From contig CANLOQ010000001.1 of the NCBI GenBank assembly GCA_947492925.1, forward strand, positions 868,001-932,000: 64,000 nt of DNA. The letters run 5' to 3'. The stretch is from an uncultured Sulfitobacter sp. (lineage in GTDB: Bacteria > Pseudomonadota > Alphaproteobacteria > Rhodobacterales > Rhodobacteraceae). The translations under genes and the position numbers were made by a program. Below are positions 37,526 to 46,160 of the stretch, one piece after another (position 1 is the stretch's first letter; each line of letters starts with the position of its first letter). The notes under the pieces were generated by a model, which ran no database searches, was not told the DNA's origin, and worked only from the letters and a program-made list of their open reading frames with translations.

Positions 37526-38679
37526 TACCGCCGGGCACACGCTGGCTTAACGACCCTGCCGCGCAGGCCCTGTGCCGGACGATGGCCGAAGCGGGTCATC
37601 AGATTTATTTCGTCGGCGGATGCGTGCGCAACGCCCTTTTGGACCTGCAGGACAGCGATGTTGATCTTTCCACCGGTGCGCTGCCGGATGAAACAATGCG
37701 TGTGGCGACGGCGGCGGGGTTCAAGGCCATTCCAACCGGATTTGACCACGGAACAGTCACTGTCGTGGTGGATGGCGCTCCTTTTGAAGTGACGACGTTC
37801 CGCCGGGACGTCGCCACCGATGGCCGCCGCGCGGTGGTCGCGTTTTCAGACAACATTGCCGAAGACGCCCGGCGGCGTGATTTCACGATGAACGCGCTTT
37901 ATGCCGCGGCTGACGGGAAAGTGCGCGATCCACTTGGTGGTCTGCCTGATCTTCTGGCCCGCCGGGTGCGATTTATTGATGACGCGGATGCGCGGATCAA
38001 GGAAGACTATTTGCGCAGTTTGCGGTTCTTTCGGTTCTCTGCATGGTACGCGGACCCTGATGCGGGGTTCGAGGCTGACGCGCTAGCCGCGATAGCGGCG
38101 AATTTATCCGGGTTAGAGACGCTTTCAGCCGAAAGAATTGGTCAGGAAATGACCAAACTCCTGTCAGCACCTGACCCTGCGCCAGCGGTTGCGGTGATGC
38201 GCCAGACCGGCGTTTTGGCCGCAATCCTGCCGGGCTCGGATGACCGTCTGCTTGGCCCACTGATCCACATGGAAAAAACATTGGATTTACCGGGGGATTG
38301 GGTGACCCGGCTTGCCGTGCTTGGGGGCGATGCATTGGCCGACACCCTTCGGTTAAGCAAAGCGGACGCCCGTGCCCTGACGATGGTGCAGGATGCAGGG
38401 TTTCAAGGGCCGGGGATTGCTGAAATTGCCTATCGCCACGGCGCGCGTATCGCGCAATCTGCGGTTCTTATCCGTGCCGCGCTGGCAGAGAATGCGCCAA
38501 AGAAGTCTGTGTTAGAGACGATTTCAAATGCAGCGCAGCAAAAACTGCCGATAACGGCAAAGGATCTGATGCCTGAAATCCAGGGTCCTGCTCTGGGCAA
38601 GAAGCTGAAGGAACTGGAAAGCCGGTGGATCGCTTCGAACTTTACACTGACAGCACAAGAGCTGTTGGATGGTGCCTAG
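37501..38679 (+). CDS. cca: CCA tRNA nucleotidyltransferase / poly(A) polymerase family
   Basis: Adds or repairs the 3' CCA of tRNA. The 392-residue class II protein has GGCVRNALL (about 39-47), the metal-binding DSDVDLST (about 51-58), then ARRRDFTMNALY and the LRFFRFSAWY motif. Poly(A) polymerase activity cannot be excluded from sequence, but only one such gene is seen. The only sensible start is ATG 37501, inside the previous gene's 3' end in another frame, implying coupling. Confidence 0.93.
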   Translation: MGRPHDTIIPPGTRWLNDPAAQALCRTMAEAGHQIYFVGGCVRNALLDLQDSDVDLSTGALPDETMRVATAAGFKAIPTGFDHGTVTVVVDGAPFEVTTFRRDVATDGRRAVVAFSDNIAEDARRRDFTMNALYAAADGKVRDPLGGLPDLLARRVRFIDDADARIKEDYLRSLRFFRFSAWYADPDAGFEADALAAIAANLSGLETLSAERIGQEMTKLLSAPDPAPAVAVMRQTGVLAAILPGSDDRLLGPLIHMEKTLDLPGDWVTRLAVLGGDALADTLRLSKADARALTMVQDAGFQGPGIAEIAYRHGARIAQSAVLIRAALAENAPKKSVLETISNAAQQKLPITAKDLMPEIQGPALGKKLKELESRWIASNFTLTAQELLDGA

Positions 38680-38754
38680 CATCCTTTCCCACAGCCCTCG
38701 ACAAAAAGGAATGTGAACGCTATCACACTCCACACAGACATGGAGGTTTGCAAA

Positions 38755-38781
38755 ATGTATCGCGGGATCTGGTTCAGCTAA
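38755..38781 (+). CDS. Possible 8-codon leader peptide before the ABC pair
   Basis: An ATG with a strong GGAGG 8 nt upstream opens an 8-codon frame (MYRGIWFS) ending in TAA, in the 188-bp gap between cca and the first ABC transporter gene. TTTGCAAA (38747-38754) sits between the ribosome site and the ATG. It could be a leader peptide or chance; no attenuator hairpin is evident after it. Confidence 0.2.
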   Translation: MYRGIWFS

Positions 38782-38867
38782 AGCTGCCAAAACACTTTCC
38801 CCACTGCTGATCTGCGTTACACGCATGACTGGCCATTTTGCATATTCTATTCCAAGGCGTCCGCCCC

Positions 38868-40712
38868 ATGTTCCGTTTTTTTGAAAACCTCGTCGATCCC
38901 TATATCGACTATGCCGAAACCGATACGCCCCCGCGCGAGATCTGGCCGTTTCTTTGGGAGTATTGCAAGCCGTTCAAACGGGTTTTTGCCGTGACTGCCG
39001 TGATGTCGATTGTCGTTGCGGCGGTTGAAATTGGCCTGATCTATTACATGGGTCGGATCGTTGATCTTCTGTCGACAGATCCCGCGCGCATGTGGGCCGA
39101 TCACGGGACAGAGCTTTTGTTTGTGGCGCTGTTTGTGCTGATCATCCGGCCGCTCATGCAGGGCCTTGATGTAGCGCTGATCAACAACACGATCCTTCCT
39201 AATGTGGGCACGTTGATCCGTTGGCGCGCGCACCGGCAGGTTTTGCGGCAATCGGTTGGCTGGTTTGAAAATGATTTCGCCGGTCGCATCGCCAACCGGA
39301 TCATGCAGACACCGCCCGCCGCCGGTGAAGTCGTGTTTCAGACCTTTGATGCGATCTCTTATGCGTTGGCCTATATGATCGGTGCCGCGATCTTGCTGAT
39401 GACGTCAGACTGGCGGCTGATGCTGCCGCTTCTGGGATGGTTTGTGCTGTATGGCGCGCTGACGTCATGGACTGTCAAGCGTGTGGGCCCGGCATCCAAG
39501 GCTGCGTCGGATGCCCGGTCCGAGGTGACGGGACGGGTGGTGGACGCCTATACAAATATCCATTCGGTCAAAATGTTCGCGCACCACGACCTTGAGACAG
39601 GTTTTGCCAAGCAAGCAATCGAAAACGCGCGCCGGACATTCCAGAAGGAAATGCGGATTTTCACCGTGATGGATGTCACACTGGTGGCGCTGAACGGTCT
39701 GCTGATCCTTGGCGTTGTGGGATGGGCGCTTGCGCTTTGGACATGGGGTGAGGCAAGCGTCGGTGTGGTGGCCGCCGCTGCGGCGCTGACCCTCCGCCTG
39801 AATTCCATGACGGGCTGGATCATGTGGGCGCTGTCATCGTTCTTTCGCGAACTGGGTGTCGTGGCCGAGGGGATGGAGACGATCGCGCAGCCGATCACGC
39901 TGGTGGACAAGCAGGGGGCCAGACCGCTGGTGCTGGATCAGGGGCAAATCAGGATGCGTGGCCTTACGCATCATTACGGGCGCGATCATGGCGGGTTGCA
40001 GGCGCTGGACCTGACCGTACACCCGGGCGAACGGATTGGCCTTGTCGGCCGGTCGGGTGCCGGGAAATCGACCCTCGTAAAGCTTCTTTTGCGGTTTTAC
40101 GACGCCGAAGGCGGGCAGATTGAGATCGACGGACAGGACATAACCCAAGTCACACAGGACAGTCTGCGCCAGAGCATCGGCATGGTGCAGCAGGACAGCG
40201 CGCTTTTGCACCGCTCCGTACGTGACAACATCCTTTATGGCAGGCCCGATGCGTCAGAGGCCGAGATGATTGCCGCGGCCAAGCAAGCGCAGGCGCACGC
40301 GTTTATCCTTGATCTGGAAGACCCCGAAGGGCGCAAAGGTTACGATTCAAGGGTTGGCGAGCGGGGCGTCAAATTGTCTGGCGGTCAACGTCAGCGGATC
40401 ACGCTGGCGCGCGTCATTCTCAAGAACGCACCAATCCTGCTGCTGGACGAAGCGACAAGCGCGCTTGACAGCGAAGTGGAGGCGGCGATTCAGGAAACGC
40501 TCTATGGTATGATGGCGGGCAAGACCGTGATCGCGATTGCGCACCGCCTGTCTACGATTGCCGAAATGGACCGAATTATCGTTCTGGATCAGGGTCGGAT
40601 CGTCGAAGAAGGGAGCCATGACGCGCTTTTGGCGCAGGGTGGGCTATATGCAGATTTCTGGAGCCGCCAATCGGGTGGTTTTCTGAAACTGGATGACAAC
40701 GGGCAAGAGTGA
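38868..40712 (+). CDS. ABC transporter, fused permease/ATPase (exporter type), first of pair
   Basis: A 614-residue half-transporter: six membrane helices (about 40-320), then an ATPase with Walker A GRSGAGKST, the signature LSGGQRQRI, Walker B ILLLDEATSALDSE including the catalytic Glu, and the H-loop IAHRLSTI. The type is MsbA-like (type IV exporter); cargo is unknown. I start it at the ATG at 38868 (AAGG upstream); ATG 38838 would add ten residues. It overlaps the following, homologous gene by 20 bp, so a heterodimer is likely. Confidence 0.92.
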   Translation: MFRFFENLVDPYIDYAETDTPPREIWPFLWEYCKPFKRVFAVTAVMSIVVAAVEIGLIYYMGRIVDLLSTDPARMWADHGTELLFVALFVLIIRPLMQGLDVALINNTILPNVGTLIRWRAHRQVLRQSVGWFENDFAGRIANRIMQTPPAAGEVVFQTFDAISYALAYMIGAAILLMTSDWRLMLPLLGWFVLYGALTSWTVKRVGPASKAASDARSEVTGRVVDAYTNIHSVKMFAHHDLETGFAKQAIENARRTFQKEMRIFTVMDVTLVALNGLLILGVVGWALALWTWGEASVGVVAAAAALTLRLNSMTGWIMWALSSFFRELGVVAEGMETIAQPITLVDKQGARPLVLDQGQIRMRGLTHHYGRDHGGLQALDLTVHPGERIGLVGRSGAGKSTLVKLLLRFYDAEGGQIEIDGQDITQVTQDSLRQSIGMVQQDSALLHRSVRDNILYGRPDASEAEMIAAAKQAQAHAFILDLEDPEGRKGYDSRVGERGVKLSGGQRQRITLARVILKNAPILLLDEATSALDSEVEAAIQETLYGMMAGKTVIAIAHRLSTIAEMDRIIVLDQGRIVEEGSHDALLAQGGLYADFWSRQSGGFLKLDDNGQE

Positions 40713-42552
40713 GCGCACCGTGAAACCTTCTGACTGGATCAATCCTTTTGCCGCGGCAAAGGGGCCGCCGCCGCAAACACTTGGCGCATTCATGCGCTGG
40801 TGCCTGTCAGGGGCTTGGCCGGTACTTTGGCTGGCCGCTTTTCTGTCTGCTATGGCCGGCGCGATGGAGGCCGGGACGGCGTGGATATTGGGCCGGGTCA
40901 TTGACGCCACGATCAGCGCCGGGCCCGATGCCTTCTTTGATGGGCGCAACCTTGGGCTGATTCTGGGGGCGATGGCCTTTTTCCTGATCGCGCGTCCGGT
41001 TCTGTTTGGTCTTTCATCTGCATCCAACGCGATATTGGTTCAGCCCAACGTCAATCCACTGGTTTTGTCGCGGCTTTATCGCTGGGGTTTGGGGCAGACC
41101 ATCGGGTTCTTTGACGATGATTTCGCGGGCCGCATCGCGCAAAAACAGATGCAGACAGCGCGGGCTGTGACGGATGTGACAAACGAGGTGATCAATGTTG
41201 TTGCCTTTGCGCTTGCCTCGCTTGCCGGATCGGTTGCGTTGCTGGTTGCCATTGACTGGCGTGTCGCTGTTGGATTCTTTGTCTGGCTGATTGCCTACTT
41301 TGCGCTGATCAACTGGTTCCTGCCCCGTATTCGCAAGCGGTCTGCCGGGCGGGCGGGGGCGCGGGCAATGGTGTCGGGTCAGGTGGTGGACACGATCACC
41401 AACATCAAGACGGTCAAGCTTTTCGCTCATGCTGACCGTGAAGACCGCGCAGCGCTTGGCGCGATGGAGACGTTCCGCAAGCGGGCACTGGAATTTGGCT
41501 ATCTTGCCGCCGGTTTCCGGCTGGCTCTGATGAGCCTTGCCGGTGTGCTGCCTGTTCTGCTGATCGGCGGTACGATCCTGCTGTGGCGGCAGGGCATCGC
41601 AACCGAAGGTGATATCGTTGCATCGGGCGCGGTAGCCATTCGCATTGCACAGATGACCGGCTGGGTTAGTTTCACGCTGATGGCGATCTACTCGAATATC
41701 GGTGAGGTCGAGGATGGGATGAAAACGCTCACTCCTCGCGTTCGCATCGAAGACGCGCCGGATGCACGAACCTTGAAAGACGTGCAGGGAAAGATCAGAT
41801 TTGATGGTCTTGGCTTTGCCTACGGGCGTGACAAAGGCGGTATTCAAAACATCGACCTGACAATTCAGCCGGGTGAAAAACTGGGTATTGTCGGTGCGTC
41901 CGGGGCCGGAAAGTCGACGCTGGTTTCGCTTCTTTTGCGGCTCTATGAGGCGGAACAGGGAACCGTTTCAATCGACGGAATTGATCTGCGCCAGGTCACT
42001 CAGGAAAGTTTGCGGCACAATATCGGGATGGTCACGCAGGAGACCGCCATGTTCAACCGGTCCGCGCTGGAAAACATTCTGTACGGCGCACCGGATGCCA
42101 GCCGCGCGGATGTGATTGCGGCGGCCAAACGGGCCGAGGCGCATGAATTTATTCAGGACCTGGAAGACCATCAGGGAAGGCACGGATATGATGCACATCT
42201 GGGCGAACGTGGTGTGAAACTGTCGGGCGGGCAACGCCAGCGGATCGCGCTGGCCCGCGCCATTCTGAAGGACGCGCCGATTCTTGTGCTGGACGAGGCG
42301 ACAAGCGCGCTGGACAGCGAGGTTGAAGCCTCCATTCAGACGGCGCTGACGCGGGTGATGGCAGGCAAGACGGTTCTGGCGATTGCGCACCGGCTGTCGA
42401 CACTTACAGAAATGGACCGGATTGTGGTGATGGACGCAGGCCGCATCGTCGAAACCGGCACACATGTTGCACTGTTGGCGCAGGACGGGCTTTATGCGCG
42501 GTACTGGCAACGGCAGTCGGGCGGCTTTTTGAACATGAAGGCGGCTGAATAG
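40693..42552 (+). CDS. ABC transporter, fused permease/ATPase (exporter type), second of pair
   Basis: A 619-residue paralogue of the previous protein, with the same plan: six helices, Walker A GASGAGKST, LSGGQRQRI, Walker B ILVLDEATSALDSE with Glu, and IAHRLSTL. Both ATP sites look complete, so the pair is not the degenerate-site type. Both proteins end in a similar RQSGGFL tail. Start may be ATG 40693 or GTG 40720, the latter with GAGTGAG upstream. The substrate may be a lipid or hydrophobic compound, but this is not shown. Confidence 0.92.
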   Translation: MTTGKSERTVKPSDWINPFAAAKGPPPQTLGAFMRWCLSGAWPVLWLAAFLSAMAGAMEAGTAWILGRVIDATISAGPDAFFDGRNLGLILGAMAFFLIARPVLFGLSSASNAILVQPNVNPLVLSRLYRWGLGQTIGFFDDDFAGRIAQKQMQTARAVTDVTNEVINVVAFALASLAGSVALLVAIDWRVAVGFFVWLIAYFALINWFLPRIRKRSAGRAGARAMVSGQVVDTITNIKTVKLFAHADREDRAALGAMETFRKRALEFGYLAAGFRLALMSLAGVLPVLLIGGTILLWRQGIATEGDIVASGAVAIRIAQMTGWVSFTLMAIYSNIGEVEDGMKTLTPRVRIEDAPDARTLKDVQGKIRFDGLGFAYGRDKGGIQNIDLTIQPGEKLGIVGASGAGKSTLVSLLLRLYEAEQGTVSIDGIDLRQVTQESLRHNIGMVTQETAMFNRSALENILYGAPDASRADVIAAAKRAEAHEFIQDLEDHQGRHGYDAHLGERGVKLSGGQRQRIALARAILKDAPILVLDEATSALDSEVEASIQTALTRVMAGKTVLAIAHRLSTLTEMDRIVVMDAGRIVETGTHVALLAQDGLYARYWQRQSGGFLNMKAAE

Positions 42553-42559
42553 ACTTGGG

Positions 42560-42590
42560 ATGCCCTGCCCGGCGCGCTATGGCAGGGCAT
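42560..42590 (+). promoter_or_regulatory. Hairpin burying the start of the RNA methyltransferase gene
   Basis: ATGCCCTGCC (42560-42569) pairs perfectly with GGCAGGGCAT (42581-42590) across an 11-nt loop. The 3' arm contains the purine-rich ribosome site and the first two bases of the ATG at 42589. No T-tract follows, so it does not look like a terminator for the ABC genes. Confidence 0.5.
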
Positions 42591-43806
42591 GAGCGAACAC
42601 AAAATCATCAGAATGGGTCACCACGGTGACGGGATTGCCGAAGGCCCGGTTTTTGCCCCGGTCACTTTGCCAGGCGAAGTGGTAACAGGCCGGTTGGATG
42701 GGATGACGTTGCAGGATGTGCGCATTGTCACGCCATCGGATGAACGGGTGGCACCGCCCTGTCGTCATTTCAAATCCTGTGGCGGATGCAATCTGCAACA
42801 CGCCTCCGATGCCTTTGTGGCGGATTGGAAGGTCGATGTTGTGCGGCACGCGCTGGATGCGCACGGATTAGAGACAGATTTCAGGCCAATCCTGACCTCA
42901 CCGCCCCAGTCACGCAGGCGGGCCACTTTTGCCGCACGGCGCACGAAGAAGGGCGCGATGGCAGGCTTCCATGCGCGCGGATCGGACGTGATTATCGACG
43001 TGCCATCCTGCCAGATCCTGCATCCCGAACTGATGACGGGTCTTGAGGTGGCACAGGAATTAGCCGTGGTTGGTGCCAGCCGCAAAGGTGCGCTGGCGGT
43101 CACTGTGACGCAAAGCGCTGCGGGGCTGGACGTCGCTGTGGCGCAGGGCAAACCGCTGGACGGTCCATTGCGGCTGGTGCTGGGACAGATGTGCGAACAC
43201 CTGAACCTCGCGCGACTGGCTTGGGAGGACGAGGTGATCGCCATGCGAAACCCGCCCGCACAGACATTTGGCAAGGCTCTTGTAACACCGCCCCCCGGCG
43301 CATTTTTGCAGGCTACCCATCATGGAGAGGCGTCCTTGCTGGCGGCGGTACGCGAGGTTGTGGGCGATGCCGCACAGATTGCGGATCTTTTTGCGGGGTG
43401 TGGGACTTTTTCTCTGCCACTGGCGGAAACAGCGGCGGTTCACGCGGTAGAAAGCGAGACCGCGATGCTGAGCGCGCTGGATCAGGGCTGGCGAATGGCC
43501 AGCGGGCTAAAGCCCGTCACGACAGAACCGCGTGATCTGTTCCGCCGTCCGCTGTTGCCAGATGAGATGCGCGGGCTGGACGTCGTTGTGTTGGACCCGC
43601 CGCGCGCCGGGGCCGAGCGGCAGGTGACAGAGATTGCGCAAACGCAGGTGCCGCGCGTCGCTTATGTGTCGTGCAACCCGGTCACCTTTGCCCGTGATGC
43701 ACAGATACTTTGCGCCGCCGGGTACAGCCTTCGCTGGATTCAAGTGGTCGATCAGTTCCGCTGGTCCCCGCATGTCGAGCTGGCCGCGTCCTTTGAACGT
43801 GGCTGA
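42589..43806 (+). CDS. RumA/RlmD-type SAM-dependent RNA (uracil-5-)methyltransferase
   Basis: A 405-residue 23S rRNA or tRNA m5U methyltransferase of the TrmA/RlmC/RlmD family. It has an N-terminal TRAM-like stretch, an Fe-S motif CRHFKSCGGCNLQH plus a later Cys in VPSCQIL, the SAM loop DLFAGCGTFSLPLAE, and VLDPPRAGAE followed by the catalytic-Cys motif YVSCNPVTFARD. Whether the target is U747 or U1939 of 23S rRNA cannot be told. Its start codon lies in a strong hairpin. Confidence 0.92.
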   Translation: MSEHKIIRMGHHGDGIAEGPVFAPVTLPGEVVTGRLDGMTLQDVRIVTPSDERVAPPCRHFKSCGGCNLQHASDAFVADWKVDVVRHALDAHGLETDFRPILTSPPQSRRRATFAARRTKKGAMAGFHARGSDVIIDVPSCQILHPELMTGLEVAQELAVVGASRKGALAVTVTQSAAGLDVAVAQGKPLDGPLRLVLGQMCEHLNLARLAWEDEVIAMRNPPAQTFGKALVTPPPGAFLQATHHGEASLLAAVREVVGDAAQIADLFAGCGTFSLPLAETAAVHAVESETAMLSALDQGWRMASGLKPVTTEPRDLFRRPLLPDEMRGLDVVVLDPPRAGAERQVTEIAQTQVPRVAYVSCNPVTFARDAQILCAAGYSLRWIQVVDQFRWSPHVELAASFERG

Positions 43807-43911
43807 TGCGATCAATCGCTGTGCTCACGTCTTTTTGAATGCTGATTTATCTGCTATGTGCTACCGGCAAAAGGACGGGCCGGTAACATCCGGCAAAAGG
43901 GGCAGATGGGT

Positions 43912-44409
43912 ATGAAACGCAGAACTCTCATTCTTGGTGGTACGGCGCTGGTGGCGCTGGCCGCGTGCAGCGACAGCAAGTTTAAACGCTACAGAGGGCC
44001 GGAAGTGACCTATGTGGTGGTGAACAAGGGCGCGCGACGGATGTATCTGATGCATCATGACCGTGTGCTGGAAGACTACAAGATCAGGCTGGGCTTTGCA
44101 CCGATGGGTCACAAGGAAATCGAGGGTGACGGCAAAACGCCCGAGGGCATTTATCTGATTGACCGCCGCAATCCCAACAGCAGATTCCACCTGTCACTGG
44201 GTATTTCCTATCCAAACCAGCGCGACCGTGAAAAGGCACGTGCGATGGGGAAATCACCGGGCGGGGATATCTTTATTCACGGTCAGCGCAATCCGCTGCG
44301 CAAGGACAAGGATGACTGGACCTGGGGCTGTATCGCGGTGACCAACAAGCAGATGGAAGACGTCTATGCGATGGTTGGAAACGGCACGCCGATCCAGATC
44401 AATCCCTGA
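43912..44409 (+). CDS. L,D-transpeptidase family lipoprotein
   Basis: A 165-residue protein with a lipoprotein signal (KRRTLILGGTALVALAAC; lipobox LAAC, Cys19) and a YkuD/L,D-transpeptidase domain: catalytic-site IHGQR (His123) and TWGCIAV (Cys140). Such enzymes form 3-3 cross-links or attach proteins to peptidoglycan, but some cleave instead. AAAAGGGG lies about 8 nt before ATG 43912; ATG 43906 is too close. It is followed by a convergent CAP lipoprotein and a second L,D-transpeptidase-like gene within 1.2 kb. Confidence 0.9.
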   Translation: MKRRTLILGGTALVALAACSDSKFKRYRGPEVTYVVVNKGARRMYLMHHDRVLEDYKIRLGFAPMGHKEIEGDGKTPEGIYLIDRRNPNSRFHLSLGISYPNQRDREKARAMGKSPGGDIFIHGQRNPLRKDKDDWTWGCIAVTNKQMEDVYAMVGNGTPIQINP

Positions 44410-44427
44410 GCTAATGGGTGTCGGGCG

Positions 44428-44937
44428 CTATTCGCCCAGCACCATCGTCCACCAGATCTTGCCGCCGCGTTCCTGAAACCAGGCAAAGCCCATGTTGCGC
44501 GCATCCGGTGACATGATCACGCGGCGCGTGTCGGGCTGATCCATCCACGCAGCCAGCGTTTCAAGCTCTGTTTCATAGGTTTCCGAAATCGTTTCGCCCA
44601 CCAGTTTGCCGGGATAGCCGACACGGTTGATCCGGTCGATGGGTGACGACCCGTCAGAGCCAAAGTGCCACGGGCGATTCTGCACGGACATATCGCGGGC
44701 ATGAGTGGCGGCGGCGGCGTTCAATTGCGGGTTCAGCTCTACGGGGGGGCGCCCTGCCGCCTGACGCAATGCGTTCACGGAATCAAGCATGCGGAACTGG
44801 ATCTTGCCGGTATCGCGCTGGCTGATCTTGTATGCTTTTGGCAATGGTTTGCCATCGACGCCCAGTTGCGGCGCAGCGGGTGCACAGGCCGAGATCGCAA
44901 CCGCGACCGCCAGAAGAATTGAGAAAATACGGATCAT
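44428..44937 (-). CDS. CAP-domain lipoprotein
   Basis: A 169-residue protein with a lipoprotein signal (lipobox ISAC, Cys18) and a CAP/SCP-PR1 domain: LDSVNALRQAAGRPPVELN, the metal-ligand His in ATHARDMSVQ, and HFGSDGSSPIDRINRVGY, then the conserved ETI and NMGFAW motifs. The function of bacterial CAP proteins is not settled; envelope association is inferred. GGAG lies 7 nt before ATG 44937. It sits between two L,D-transpeptidase-like genes and is divergent from the second. Confidence 0.87.
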   Translation of the reverse strand: MIRIFSILLAVAVAISACAPAAPQLGVDGKPLPKAYKISQRDTGKIQFRMLDSVNALRQAAGRPPVELNPQLNAAAATHARDMSVQNRPWHFGSDGSSPIDRINRVGYPGKLVGETISETYETELETLAAWMDQPDTRRVIMSPDARNMGFAWFQERGGKIWWTMVLGE

Positions 44938-45038
44938 CACGCTGCTCCAACCGAATTGACACAACCCTGCCTTACCGTGCAGTGCGTTGCAGTTCAAACG
45001 CACATCAGCGTTACTACGCCAGTTGACGGTTCTTTGAT

Positions 45039-45067
45039 TTGATACTGCGTCTTTCGGGCCATATATA
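45039..45067 (+). promoter_or_regulatory. Probable sigma-70 promoter for the Tat-signal L,D-transpeptidase
   Basis: TTGATA (45039-45044) and TATATA (45062-45067) with 17-bp spacing, giving a leader of about 32 nt that ends in GGAGG before the ATG. Confidence 0.5.
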
Positions 45068-45105
45068 TCCGCTAAATCAAGATTTTTCGATGATGGAGGC
45101 AGAAT

Positions 45106-45717
45106 ATGTCCAATACGAAAACCACCGCAACAAGCCGCCGTGCCTTTCTGGCAGGCAGTGCCGCAATGCTGGCCACACCGGCGCTGGCGCAAAACACGGC
45201 ATCCGTCAATTCGGCCGCGACCACCCAGACAGAGCGGGACATCACCGAGGTGGTGCGCCGCAATATCTCCAGCTTTCGGACACTGGATTGGCAGCCTTAT
45301 TTCGACAACCTGAACAAAGGGGCGATCCTTGTCGATATCGACAGCCGCGCGGTGCACTACTGGTCCGAGGATCAGAGCGTGTACAAGCTTTATCCCTCAA
45401 GCGTGCCGCTGACCGACGATCTCACGCGCCGGGGCCGCACCCAGGTGATCCTGAAAGATCCAGAGCCTTCCTGGCGCCCGACGCCGTCGATGCTCAAGCG
45501 TAACCCAGAATGGCCGCCGTTTATCGGCCCGGGCCCGGATAACCCGCTTGGCACCCGCTCTTTGCACCTGAGCTGGACCTACTACCGTATCCACGGCACC
45601 CACGATACGCGCAAGATTGGCCGCAAATCATCCAACGGATGTATCGGTCTTTATAACGAGCACATCGAGGAGCTGTACGAGATGGCGCAGGTGGGCACGC
45701 AAGTGTTGCTTATTTGA
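45106..45717 (+). CDS. L,D-transpeptidase-like protein with Tat signal
   Basis: A 203-residue protein with a twin-arginine signal (SRRAFLAGSAAMLATPALAQ, Arg 11-12) and a YkuD domain: the YYRIHGT His motif and the SSNGCIGLYNEH Cys motif, typical of the L,D-transpeptidase active site. Tat export suggests folding before secretion. GGAGG precedes the ATG. The substrate-side differences from the lipoprotein paralogue at 43.9 kb are large, so the two are not recent duplicates. Confidence 0.9.
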   Translation: MSNTKTTATSRRAFLAGSAAMLATPALAQNTASVNSAATTQTERDITEVVRRNISSFRTLDWQPYFDNLNKGAILVDIDSRAVHYWSEDQSVYKLYPSSVPLTDDLTRRGRTQVILKDPEPSWRPTPSMLKRNPEWPPFIGPGPDNPLGTRSLHLSWTYYRIHGTHDTRKIGRKSSNGCIGLYNEHIEELYEMAQVGTQVLLI

Positions 45718-45858
45718 CGACATTGCGGCGCTTGTGGGGCTTGACGGCGAATTGCGGGTTTGCAATCCGGCAGTTATCCTGTTTAGAAAGTTTCACGAGG
45801 TAAGTCTTGGGCGCGTGCGCGCTCATTGTATCGCACGCCTATTCTGGAGGTTATTACT

Positions 45859-46041
45859 ATGAAAAAACTCGTTCTCGCCGCTGCTCTGACAGCTGCCGCT
45901 TCGACTGCTTACGCCGGTTCTCTGGCAGACCCAGTCATCGAAGCTCCTGTCATCGTTGAAGAAGCAACTGGTTCTTCTTCCGGCGTCCTGATCCCGCTGC
46001 TTTTGCTGGCTCTGGTTGCTGCGGCTGTTGCTTCCGACTAA
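45859..46041 (+). CDS. Small exported or membrane protein, 60 residues
   Basis: Unrecognised family. KKLVLAAALTAAASTAYA is a Sec signal (cleavage after AYA), leaving about 41 residues: an acidic/Val-rich stretch (DPVIEAPVIVEEATGSSSG), then a hydrophobic helix LIPLLLLALVAAAVA and a final SD. GGAGG lies 8 nt before the ATG, and a textbook terminator follows the stop, so it is a stand-alone, probably well-expressed gene. It might be a single-pass inner-membrane peptide. The gene is real by start site, signal and terminator, but its function is unknown. Confidence 0.75.
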   Translation: MKKLVLAAALTAAASTAYAGSLADPVIEAPVIVEEATGSSSGVLIPLLLLALVAAAVASD

Positions 46042-46065
46042 TCGGAACGACAATCAAAACGAAAG

Positions 46066-46092
46066 AGGCGGTACTTCGGTACCGCCTTTTTT
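46066..46092 (+). terminator. Intrinsic terminator after the 60-residue protein gene
   Basis: AGGCGGTAC and GTACCGCCT (46066-46074, 46079-46087) around a TTCG tetraloop, followed by a run of T. Confidence 0.93.
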
Positions 46093-46160
46093 GCATTTAG
46101 AGGGTCGGTTTCCGCATCAGTTCTTGCAGGACCGAAAAATGCTGAAATACTGATCCGATC

